In this document: positions 9,502 through 16,595 of the stretch, piece by piece
How the letters are laid out: each line of letters begins with the position of its first letter
Position numbering within the stretch: position 1 is the first letter of the stretch
From: Leyella stercorea
GTDB lineage: Bacteria > Bacteroidota > Bacteroidia > Bacteroidales > Bacteroidaceae
Assembly (NCBI RefSeq): GCF_021531655.1
Contig: NZ_JADYUF010000006.1
Span: 40,027-104,026 of the forward strand
Length of the DNA stretch: 64,000 nt
Direction of reading: 5' to 3'
Position numbers and translations under genes: made by a program
Notes under the pieces: generated by a model
Database searches by the model: none
Seen by the model: only the letters and a program-made list of their open reading frames with translations
Told to the model about the DNA's origin: nothing

Positions 9502-10777
9502 AAATTGCAGGAACGTCTATGCTCATGAACATGTCCATGAATTCGGTGAGGTGAAGCATGCCGTAGCTGCCGCTTACGCAACTCACTTCGCTGTATGTAG
9601 CAACGTTGTCGGGCTGGATGCCGGGATGCCATACGGCGAAGGGCACGGGCTCATTCATGTGCGTGCGTATCTCCACAGGAGTGGGATGGTCGGGCATCAG
9701 GGCTATGCATACAGGCTCGTCCCACTTGGACACCTCGTCAAATATAGGGCCGACCATACGGCTGTCGAGGTTTTCGATGGTGCGGAGCTTCAGTTGCAGG
9801 TCGCCGTCGTGTCCGGCTTCGTCGCTTGCCTCGACGTGTACGAATACGAAGTCGTCATTGCGCAGGGCGTATATAGCGGCTTGGGCTTTCCCCTCGTAAT
9901 TGGTGTCAGCAAGTCCGGTAGCGCCCGGCACGATGATGTTGTGCAGTCCGGCGTAGCGGCCGATGCCACGTATCAGGTCGACAGCCGAAATCACGTCGCC
10001 CCGCTTTATCTGCGGATACATCTCCTGAAGCGTCTTCATCTGCGGACGATAGCCACCGCCCCAAGGCCATATGCAGTCAGCCTCGTCTTTGCCTTCGGCA
10101 CGTCGGGCTATGTTGAGCGGAGCATTGGCAAGCACTTGCTGCGACTTCAGAATCAGGTCGTTCAGAAGGTCGGCGGTCTGTTGTGCCGTCATTCTGCCGG
10201 ACGGTGCATCCTCGTTGAATTTGCAGCCATTGTCTTCATATCCAGGTTCGGGAGTGACGAGCAGCTTGCGCCACGGTTCGTTGGGATGGTCGTGGGGTGG
10301 GGCGCATGTCACGTGCTTGTTGCCACCTCTTATTATAAGCAAGTGTCGGTATTGTATGCCCTTGATGAACATCACACGGTCGTTGCCCAGCTTCTCGTTC
10401 AACAGGTCGATGAGTTGCTGGCTGTCGTCGGTAGTAAGGTGTCCGCCGTGGTGGTTCTTTATCTTGCCGTCGGCAATGCAGATGATGTTGCAGCGCAAGG
10501 CGAAGTCGTCGGACCGCATGTCGTAGCCTATTGAAGCGGCTTCCAATGGTCCGCGACCTTCATACACCTTGTTCATGTCATAGCCAAGTATGGTGGCATT
10601 AGCCACCTCGCTGCCCGGTAGAAAACCGTCGGGTACGGTATTGAGTCGTCCGGTTCGTCCTATGTGAGCCAGATGGTCCATGTTAGGTGTGTTGGCATAC
10701 TCAAGGAGGGTTTTGCCTCCGAGTCGGTCGACAGCATGGTCTGCCATGCCGTCGCCGAGGATTATAATGTGTTTCAT
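9500..10777 (-). CDS. Cofactor-independent phosphoglycerate-mutase-like enzyme; probable homoserine kinase
   Basis: A 425-residue member of the alkaline-phosphatase superfamily (apgM/PhosphMutase type). The metal-binding start IIILGDGMADHAVD and the nucleophile loop PGSEVANATILGYD (Ser about 54) are clear, as are GGGYRPQMKTL and the late DEAGHDGD and MPDHPTPVEIRTH metal motifs. Annotation pipelines call it phosphoglycerate mutase. However, it lies between thrA and thrC, and no thrB is present. Genetic work in Bacteroides thetaiotaomicron, as I recall it, assigned homoserine kinase activity to the equivalent gene. I therefore infer that it phosphorylates homoserine to O-phosphohomoserine; a glycolytic role is the alternative. 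The gap to thrA is 12 bases. Confidence 0.85.
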   Translation of the reverse strand: MKHIIILGDGMADHAVDRLGGKTLLEYANTPNMDHLAHIGRTGRLNTVPDGFLPGSEVANATILGYDMNKVYEGRGPLEAASIGYDMRSDDFALRCNIICIADGKIKNHHGGHLTTDDSQQLIDLLNEKLGNDRVMFIKGIQYRHLLIIRGGNKHVTCAPPHDHPNEPWRKLLVTPEPGYEDNGCKFNEDAPSGRMTAQQTADLLNDLILKSQQVLANAPLNIARRAEGKDEADCIWPWGGGYRPQMKTLQEMYPQIKRGDVISAVDLIRGIGRYAGLHNIIVPGATGLADTNYEGKAQAAIYALRNDDFVFVHVEASDEAGHDGDLQLKLRTIENLDSRMVGPIFDEVSKWDEPVCIALMPDHPTPVEIRTHMNEPVPFAVWHPGIQPDNVATYSEVSCVSGSYGMLHLTEFMDMFMSIDVPAI

Positions 10778-10789
10778 GGGATATGCTTT

Positions 10790-13225
10790 TTAGACGTTAG
10801 CGATAGACATGATGTTGGCGAATACGCCTGCAGCCGTCACGCTTGCTCCGGCTCCGTAACCCTGTATGAGCATCGGGTATTCGCGATAGCGCTCAGTGGT
10901 GAGCGATACCACGTTGTTGCTGCCCTCAAGGTTGTAGAACGGGTGGCGCATGTCGACCTCTTTGAGTGCCACGTTGGTCTTGCCGTGGTCGAATGTTGCT
11001 ACGAAACGCCAGCGCTTGCCTTCGGCTTCGAGTCGCTTGCGACGCTCTTCAAAGTCGGCATCAAGCTGTGGCAGATTCTTCCAGAAGTCGTCTATAGTAC
11101 CCTCGAAGAACGAGTCGGGTATGAACAGATACTTCTCAACATCAGCTTTCTCTACCTTGTATCCTGCCTCACGGGCGAGAATTACGAGTTTGCGGATTAC
11201 GTCCTTGCCCGAGAGGTCGATGCGTGGGTCGGGTTCGCTATATCCCTGTTCTTTGGCGCGGCGTACAGCCTCCGACAATGGAACGTCGGCTGAAATCTCG
11301 TTGAAAATGAAGTTGAGCGTACCGCTGAGCACCGCCTCAATCTTCAATATCACGTCGCCCGAGTTGCGCAGGTCGTTGATGGTTCCGATGATAGGCAGTC
11401 CGGCTCCAACGTTGGTTTCGTAGCGGAACTTAACGCCACGTGCCAGAGCCGTTTCCTTCAGTTGGATGTAGTTGTCGTACGATGACGAGGCTGCAATCTT
11501 GTTGGCAGCAATCACCGAGATGTTATGTTCGAGGAACGACTGGTAGAGTTGCGCCACGTCCTTGCTTGCTGTACAGTCGACAAACACGCTGTTGAAGATG
11601 TTCATACGGATAATCTCGTCGCGCAAGGCATTGTCGTTGCATAAGGGTGCCTGCTCAAGCAGTTCGCGGTATGTAGTGAGGTCGATGCCGTCGCGGTTGA
11701 ATATTGCCTTCTTCGACGATGCTATGCCTACCACATTAAGTTTCAGACGCTTGGCGCGTTTCAGTTCTTCATATTGGTCGTGAATTTGCTCCAGGAGCTG
11801 TCCGCCCACCGTGCCCACACCGCATACAAAGAGGTTAAGCACCTTGTATTCCGAAAGGAAGAACGAGTCGTGTATTACGTTGAGTGCCTTGCGCAGATAT
11901 TTGCTGTCTACTACAAACGAGATGTTGGTCTCCGATGCACCCTGCGCACATGCTATCACGCTGATACCGCTTCTGCCAAGAGTGCCGAAGAGTTTGCCGG
12001 CAATACCAGGTGTGTGCTTCATGTTCTCGCCTACGATGGCTATTGTGGCAAGTCCGCTCTCGGCGTGCATTGGGAACATGGCACCCGTCTCTATCTCCTT
12101 GGCAAACTCGTTGTTGAGCACCTTTACGGCAGCCTGCGAGTCCTGATCGCGCACACCGATAGACGTAGAGTTCTCTGACGAAGCCTGCGACACCATAAAT
12201 ACGCTTATGCCATTGTCGGCAAGAGCGGTAAAGATGCGTCGGTTGACACCGATAACACCCACCATCGACAGGCCTGTTACGGTGATGAGGGTGGTGCCGT
12301 TGATGCTCGAAATACCCTTGATGGGTTTGGAATCGTTGGCTATTTTGGCCTTGATGATGGTTCCCTCAGCGTCAGGATTGAATGTGTTCTTGACGCGTAT
12401 AGGTATATTCTTAACACAAACGGGGTATATTGTAGGCGGATAAATCACCTTTGCACCAAAGTTGCAAAGCTCCATAGCCTCGATATAGCTCAGTTCATTG
12501 ATGGTGTATGCTGTCTTGATTACTCGTGGATCGGCGGTCATGAAGCCGTCTACATCGGTCCATATTTCGAGTATGTCGGCATCGAGTGCTGCCGCAATGA
12601 TAGCCGCTGTATAGTCTGAACCACCGCGTCCGAGATTGGTAATCTCGTCGGTGTCGCGGTCCATACTGATAAAACCAGGAACAAGCGAAATGCGTGGCAG
12701 GTCGCTGAATGTGCGACGCACCAGACGGTTGGTGAGTTCTGAATCGAGAGTGTTCTTATGGTTCTTCTGTACGGTCTTGATGAAGTCGCGCGAGTCAAAC
12801 CACTTGGCACCATGCACAAGCGTAGCTACAATGTTAGAGCTAAGGCGTTCGCCGTAGCTTACGATAGCGTCTTGTGTCTTCTTGGAAAGGTCGTGGATAA
12901 GGAACACGCCAAAATATATAGAGCGCAACTGTTCAAACAGCGAATCGACAATCTTGAACAGGTTCTCGCGCTTGCGTGTATCGGTGATGATGGTGTCAAT
13001 CATCTTGTGGTGGCGGTCCACCATAGCCTGAAACTCTTCCTTCCATGCTTCGTCGCCCTTAAGTGCAAGCTGCGAAGTGGCAAGGAGCTTGTCGGTGATG
13101 CCACCAAGAGCACTGACTACAATGATGACTGGCTGTTTCTGGGCCTCTTTCTCTACAATAGCCTTCAGGCTGAGAATACTCTCTACGGAACCTACCGAGG
13201 TTCCGCCAAATTTCAATACTTTCAT
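10790..13225 (-). CDS. thrA: Bifunctional aspartokinase / homoserine dehydrogenase
   Basis: An 811-residue fusion, the size of E. coli ThrA. The aspartokinase part starts with MKVLKFGGTSVGSVES (residue 1 on), followed by two ACT regulatory segments (around 320-460, for example LITVTGLSMVGVIGVNRRIF). The homoserine dehydrogenase part opens with the Rossmann loop FVCGVGTVGGQLLEQ (about 465) and contains NKIAAS and the GTLNFI catalytic region. The frame is open further upstream to 13321, but KVLKFGGTS is the universal N-terminus, so the ATG at 13225 is chosen. It opens the operon for threonine. The ACT pair suggests feedback inhibition by threonine. Confidence 0.96.
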   Translation of the reverse strand: MKVLKFGGTSVGSVESILSLKAIVEKEAQKQPVIIVVSALGGITDKLLATSQLALKGDEAWKEEFQAMVDRHHKMIDTIITDTRKRENLFKIVDSLFEQLRSIYFGVFLIHDLSKKTQDAIVSYGERLSSNIVATLVHGAKWFDSRDFIKTVQKNHKNTLDSELTNRLVRRTFSDLPRISLVPGFISMDRDTDEITNLGRGGSDYTAAIIAAALDADILEIWTDVDGFMTADPRVIKTAYTINELSYIEAMELCNFGAKVIYPPTIYPVCVKNIPIRVKNTFNPDAEGTIIKAKIANDSKPIKGISSINGTTLITVTGLSMVGVIGVNRRIFTALADNGISVFMVSQASSENSTSIGVRDQDSQAAVKVLNNEFAKEIETGAMFPMHAESGLATIAIVGENMKHTPGIAGKLFGTLGRSGISVIACAQGASETNISFVVDSKYLRKALNVIHDSFFLSEYKVLNLFVCGVGTVGGQLLEQIHDQYEELKRAKRLKLNVVGIASSKKAIFNRDGIDLTTYRELLEQAPLCNDNALRDEIIRMNIFNSVFVDCTASKDVAQLYQSFLEHNISVIAANKIAASSSYDNYIQLKETALARGVKFRYETNVGAGLPIIGTINDLRNSGDVILKIEAVLSGTLNFIFNEISADVPLSEAVRRAKEQGYSEPDPRIDLSGKDVIRKLVILAREAGYKVEKADVEKYLFIPDSFFEGTIDDFWKNLPQLDADFEERRKRLEAEGKRWRFVATFDHGKTNVALKEVDMRHPFYNLEGSNNVVSLTTERYREYPMLIQGYGAGASVTAAGVFANIMSIANV

Positions 13226-13427
13226 TCTTCTTGTTCTTTGGTTAATGCCTCCATACAAAGGAGGCGGATTGTGTTTCGATGCCGTGGCTTGCCGGCGCAG
13301 CGAGACTGGCTTCTGCATCATGCCTCAATACGAGAGAGGAATGCGCAAGACTCCTTGGTCTGCTTTTCTATACTGCGCGACAGCGGGGCGTGACAGCACC
13401 GTGTCGTGACATAAAGTTTTAATAAAG
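13226..13427 (-). promoter_or_regulatory. Long 5' leader of the threonine operon
   Basis: About 200 nt separate the predicted transcription start from the thrA ATG. The leader contains a possible 14-codon peptide (start about 13411, MSRHGAVTPRCRAV) that is not rich in Thr or Ile. Close to thrA it holds a perfect stem GCCTCC-TTTGTAT-GGAGGC, and a second GAGGC copy upstream near 13321 could pair with the same GCCTC arm. The two alternatives suggest a switchable leader, but no U-run terminator is seen. The function is inferred. Confidence 0.4.
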
Positions 13428-13433
13428 TGTCGG

Positions 13434-13463
13434 CAAATTTACGAAAAATAAATGTTATGTCAA
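13434..13463 (-). promoter_or_regulatory. Promoter of the threonine operon
   Basis: On the minus strand TTG(ACA), at 13461-13463, is followed after 19 nt by TAAATTTG at 13434-13441. This is the Bacteroidota consensus for both elements and spacing. Confidence 0.8.
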
Positions 13464-13650
13464 TAAAAAACAAAAGAAAAAATTACAATTTTATTTTAGT
13501 TGGGGTGTTTACCGAACAGATAGTCTACGTCATATGGCGTGTGGAATAGGGTTGTAGTACTGCTATTATAAGATAGTAGAACTGATGGCATTAGTAATGG
13601 GTCTTGTTGTAATACTATTATATAATCCGCTTCTTACGTATATATAAGCA
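13464..13650. other. AT-rich intergenic stretch without recognised feature
   Basis: Between the thr promoter and the 21-nt palindrome array there is AT-rich DNA with no convincing frame, tRNA or terminator. TTGTAGTACTGCTATTATA near 13552 and TTGTAATACTATTATATA near 13606 are related, but do not keep a constant period. Confidence 0.4.
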
Positions 13651-13734
13651 TTCTGATACCGTATTAAATAGTCGTATCGTGCCATGAAATGCTCGTATCA
13701 AGCCATGAAACGACTATATCGCGGCTTGAAACGA
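13651..13734. repeat. Tandem 21-nt imperfect palindromes
   Basis: Three units start at 13672, 13693 and 13714, with a weaker one from about 13651. The middle unit runs from TCGTATCAAG to CCATGAAACGA, and pairs with its own reverse complement at 8 of 10 symmetric positions. The units share the GTATC and GAAAC blocks. The array lies between the thr promoter and the DUF805 gene. Confidence 0.7.
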
Positions 13735-13777
13735 AACAATTATCTCGTAAGAGAAGTCTTTTTGGGGATATAATCAT

Positions 13778-13785
13778 TATCTTTG
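13778..13785 (+). promoter_or_regulatory. -7 element for the DUF805 gene
   Basis: TATCTTTG fits TAnnTTTG and lies 26 nt before the ATG at 13812. No TTG is found at 19-20 nt. Confidence 0.5.
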
Positions 13786-13811
13786 CATATTATCACTAAA
13801 AATATAAATCT

Positions 13812-14186
13812 ATGATTGAATCTGCTAAAAGTGCCTATTCGCAATACTTTTCTATATCCGGACGGGCTTCCCGTTATGAATTTTGGTCGTTCATGCTTTA
13901 CCAATTTGTTGGATTAATTCTTATTGGTTGTATTTGTGTTCTTGCTTCTTATGTGTTTGATGATAAGCGTGGGTTGTCCTTTACCTTGATGGCACTGTGG
14001 TATCTTTTTCATCTTATTCCAAACTTCACTATTCTTGTGCGTCGTTTGCATGATACCTCAAGGTCTGGTTGGTGGCTTCTGTTAGTATGTCTGCATGGGT
14101 TAGGTGTCTTAATCTTATTTATTTTTACATTATCACGAAGTTCTGAAGATAATGAATACGGGCCAAAGCGAGATTTAAAATATTGA
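13812..14186 (+). CDS. DUF805 family membrane protein
   Basis: A 124-residue protein with an N-terminal amphipathic stretch (YSQYFSISGRASRYEFW) followed by three hydrophobic segments around 25-50, 60-80 and 90-110. GRASRYEFW, VRRLHDTSRSGWW and the C-terminal NEYGP are the standard DUF805 signatures. The family is widespread, sits in the inner membrane, and has no established biochemical role. It stands alone here, between a 21-nt repeat array and a hairpin repeat. Confidence 0.9.
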   Translation: MIESAKSAYSQYFSISGRASRYEFWSFMLYQFVGLILIGCICVLASYVFDDKRGLSFTLMALWYLFHLIPNFTILVRRLHDTSRSGWWLLLVCLHGLGVLILFIFTLSRSSEDNEYGPKRDLKY

Positions 14187-14205
14187 TATTTAAACAGGGC
14201 CTTTT

Positions 14206-14241
14206 GTTTGCTCAGGCTACGGCGGTGACGCCATAGTCTCC
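14206..14241 (-). repeat. Dispersed hairpin repeat, copy 1
   Basis: On the minus strand it reads GGAGACTATGGCG, a short loop, then CGCCGTAGCC and GAGCAAAC. The inner stem is CTACGGCG/CGCCATAG around a four-base loop. It lies between convergent DUF805 and tRNA-Arg. Related copies are at 37373, 47884 and 63610. Confidence 0.7.
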
Positions 14242-14254
14242 TATGGCGCATAAA

Positions 14255-14290
14255 CAAAAAAGAGGACTTTACTTTCGTAAAATCCTCTTT
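14255..14290 (-). terminator. Terminator of tRNA-Arg
   Basis: Minus-strand stem AAAGAGGA / TCCTCTTT with extra pairing of TTTTAC and GTAAAG, followed by a T-run (TTTTTTGTTT). It starts 12 nt after the tRNA 3' end. Confidence 0.8.
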
Positions 14291-14301
14291 AAATATGTTT
14301 G

Positions 14302-14375
14302 TGACTCCGGCAGGATTCAAACCTGCAACCTTCTGATCCGTAGTCAGATGCTCTATTCAGTTGAGCTACGGAGCC
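14302..14375 (-). tRNA. tRNA-Arg (anticodon ACG)
   Basis: Cloverleaf on the minus strand: acceptor GGCTCCG with CGGAGTC, D arm GTAGCTCAACTGAATAGAGC, anticodon stem TCTGA/TCAGA with loop CTACGGA, and T arm GCAGGTTTGAATCCTGC. The anticodon ACG reads CGU after wobble modification. CCA is not encoded. Confidence 0.95.
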
Positions 14376-14419
14376 AAACCTTATTGCTTTGCGGAAACGT
14401 TGTTCCTTAAAAGCGATTG

Positions 14420-14450
14420 CAAAGGTATAGCTTTTTATTTAAACCTCCAA
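14420..14450 (-). promoter_or_regulatory. Promoter of tRNA-Arg
   Basis: Minus strand: TTG at 14448-14450, 20 nt, then TACCTTTG at 14420-14427. This is an exact consensus match, about 45 nt before the tRNA. Confidence 0.8.
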
Positions 14451-14493
14451 ATGTTTTTGAAAGTTTTTTCTGTTTTTGTCGAAATTTCTTGGA

Positions 14494-14576
14494 TTTGCAC
14501 TACCTTTGCATAAGGTAGGCTGCACCTCGGCAATTGAAGCAAGCTTCATTGCGCTCGGTTTGCACTACCTTTGCAT
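14494..14576 (+). promoter_or_regulatory. Duplicated promoter-like segment before the SUMF1/sialidase gene
   Basis: The 18-nt sequence TTTGCACTACCTTTGCAT occurs twice, at 14494-14511 and 14559-14576, each holding a perfect TACCTTTG. The 47 nt between them include the near-palindrome GAAGCAAGCTTC. The second copy lies 30 nt before the ATG at 14606. Two start sites 65 nt apart are likely. Confidence 0.6.
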
Positions 14577-14605
14577 GTGAAAAAAAACTAATTAAAAACC
14601 ATTTT

Positions 14606-16561
14606 ATGTTACGTTTCAGATCTAATTTATTTATTGTTCTGACCATTGCTTCTATGGGATGTGATAGGGCTTTGGCGCAGAATGCCGATATCATTCCGCT
14701 GGTTGAGATACCTGCGGGAAGTTACTATATGGGTAGTAATGGTGAGGGTGAGAACTTTGATGAGGCTCCCGTTCATAAGGTGAATATAACTCATGCGTTC
14801 AAGATGGGACGTACGGAAGTGACCAATGCCCAATATGAGATGTTTCGTCCTGAGCATCGCAAGCTTCGTGGCAAGAACAATGTTTCGCTTAATGACGATG
14901 ATGCAGTAGTAAATGTTAGCTATCAGGATGCTGTCGATTTCTGCAAGTGGATTTCGGTAAAGGAGGGCAAGCAGTATCGTTTGCCTACTGAGGCGGAGTG
15001 GGAGTATGCCTGTCGTGCAGGTACGTACACCTTATATTATACAGGCGATGGGTTGCCTGCCTCGATGTGTCGCAATCAGGTAGTGGCTCGCGATTATAAG
15101 CCGGTGTCGCTTCGTGTTGGTCAGACCGAGCCTAATTCTTTCGGTCTGTATGATATGCATGGCAATGTGGAGGAGTGGTGTAGTGATTGGTATGGACGCT
15201 ATAGTGCAGTCGAGCAGACTGACCCAGTCGGTCCTATGGATGGATTGTATAGGGTGACACGTGGTGGCAGTCATCATACTCCGGTAGAATATCTGCGCAG
15301 CGCCAACCGTATGGCCATGATACCCGAAGACCGTCAGTCGCTTACAGGATTCAGAGTGGTTCAGTCCGATTATCCTTTACTGTCGACCACGATAGACAAG
15401 AACAGTCCGCAGTTTCTCGAACCGATACCTTTTGTCATAAAGCCAGAGCTTTCTACTGTTCCGTTCTATCGCCATAATCATCAGCCTTCTGTCACATGGT
15501 GTGCCAATGGTAACTTGGTTGCAGCGTGGTTTTCGGCTAATGTAGAGAATGGTCGTGGCATGGTTGTGCTGTCTTCAAGGCTGAAGAAAGGTGCCGACGA
15601 ATGGACTCCTGCCGAACTCTTCTTCTCTGTGCCTGACCGTAATGTCACCGGAACCTCGCTTTTCAATGATGGCAAAGGACACATTTTCCATTTCAATGGT
15701 GTTGAGGCTGCCGGCGATTGGCAGAATCTTGCATTGGTAATGCGCGAGAGTGTTGACGACGGAATGTCATGGAGCCGACCGCGTATTATTGAACCCGAAC
15801 ATGCCAAGCGTCATCAGGTGATTTCGGGTACGATTAGCGACAGTCGCGGATGGATGTATCAGTTGTGCGATGCAGGTCCTGGCGGCAATGACGGAGCCTC
15901 TATTCATATCTCTAAAGACGGTGGCAAGACGTGGAATGACCCATGGGACGGCAAGCCTCTGCCTGATTTTGCTGAAGGAAAGAAGGGTTCTACTATTGCC
16001 GGTATTCATGCCGGACTTGTAGTGCGTCGCGACGGTTCGCTTATGGCGCTGGGTCGTGGCAACAGTATTGTAGGTAAGGATGGCAAGAAGCATATGCCAA
16101 TGTCGGTTTCTTACGACAATGGCAAGTCATGGACTTATTCTGCTTCTGTGTTTCCGCCTATAGATGGCGGACAAAGACTTGTGCTGATGCGATTGCTGGA
16201 AGGTCCGCTTATGCTTGTGTCGTTTACCGATCATCCGCAACGCACACCTGAATCCGACCGTGGAATGGTGTTCACGGATAATGAAGGTAGGCAGCATAAG
16301 GGCTATGGCATGTATGTAGCCGTGTCGTACGATGAAGGAAAGACATGGCCCGTTAAGCGTTTGCTGACCGATGGCAAGCAGCGCCATCTTGACGGAGGAG
16401 CATGGACGGGATTCTTTGATATGGATGCTACGCATGCTGAACCGCGTGGCTATCTGGCTGGAACGCAATCGCCCGACGGCATGATACATATATTGAGCAG
16501 CAGGATACATTATCGGTTCAATCTGAAATGGATTGAACAGTGTAAGGCGGTTGGTGATTAA
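14606..16561 (+). CDS. Exported SUMF1/FGE-like domain fused to sialidase-like BNR propeller
   Basis: About 651 residues. Signal peptide 1-24 (ending DRALAQ). A formylglycine-generating-enzyme-like domain spans about 28-240, with PAGSYYMGS, RTEVTNAQYEMF, LPTEAEWEYACRAG, GLYDMHGNVEEW and TRGGSHH. The second half (about 250-650) is a sialidase-type propeller with four Asp-boxes: SVDDGMSW, SKDGGKTW, SYDNGKSW and SYDEGKTW. It probably binds or cleaves a glycan in the periplasm or outside the cell. The paired redox cysteines of true FGE were not recognised, so the first domain is probably a lectin-like or structural relative. The frame extends upstream to 14534, but ATG 14606 begins the signal peptide. 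A GH28-like gene follows after 34 bases. Confidence 0.82.
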   Translation: MLRFRSNLFIVLTIASMGCDRALAQNADIIPLVEIPAGSYYMGSNGEGENFDEAPVHKVNITHAFKMGRTEVTNAQYEMFRPEHRKLRGKNNVSLNDDDAVVNVSYQDAVDFCKWISVKEGKQYRLPTEAEWEYACRAGTYTLYYTGDGLPASMCRNQVVARDYKPVSLRVGQTEPNSFGLYDMHGNVEEWCSDWYGRYSAVEQTDPVGPMDGLYRVTRGGSHHTPVEYLRSANRMAMIPEDRQSLTGFRVVQSDYPLLSTTIDKNSPQFLEPIPFVIKPELSTVPFYRHNHQPSVTWCANGNLVAAWFSANVENGRGMVVLSSRLKKGADEWTPAELFFSVPDRNVTGTSLFNDGKGHIFHFNGVEAAGDWQNLALVMRESVDDGMSWSRPRIIEPEHAKRHQVISGTISDSRGWMYQLCDAGPGGNDGASIHISKDGGKTWNDPWDGKPLPDFAEGKKGSTIAGIHAGLVVRRDGSLMALGRGNSIVGKDGKKHMPMSVSYDNGKSWTYSASVFPPIDGGQRLVLMRLLEGPLMLVSFTDHPQRTPESDRGMVFTDNEGRQHKGYGMYVAVSYDEGKTWPVKRLLTDGKQRHLDGGAWTGFFDMDATHAEPRGYLAGTQSPDGMIHILSSRIHYRFNLKWIEQCKAVGD

Positions 16562-16595
16562 TCAATAAATTATTGTAGAAACAAATCTATCTGTT

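Noticed and set aside
9497..10534. A 345-codon frame antiparallel to the PGM-like gene
   Set aside because: It is the opposite-strand shadow of a clear enzyme. Similar long shadows lie opposite the DASS gene (38970-40130) and ligA (34046-35092).
13226..13321. N-terminal extension of ThrA by 32 residues
   Set aside because: The extension lies in the leader; MKVLKFGGTS at 13225 is the conserved enzyme start.
13226..13427. Classical threonine attenuator with Thr/Ile-rich leader peptide
   Set aside because: The only small frame found has a single Thr codon and there is no U-run terminator before thrA.
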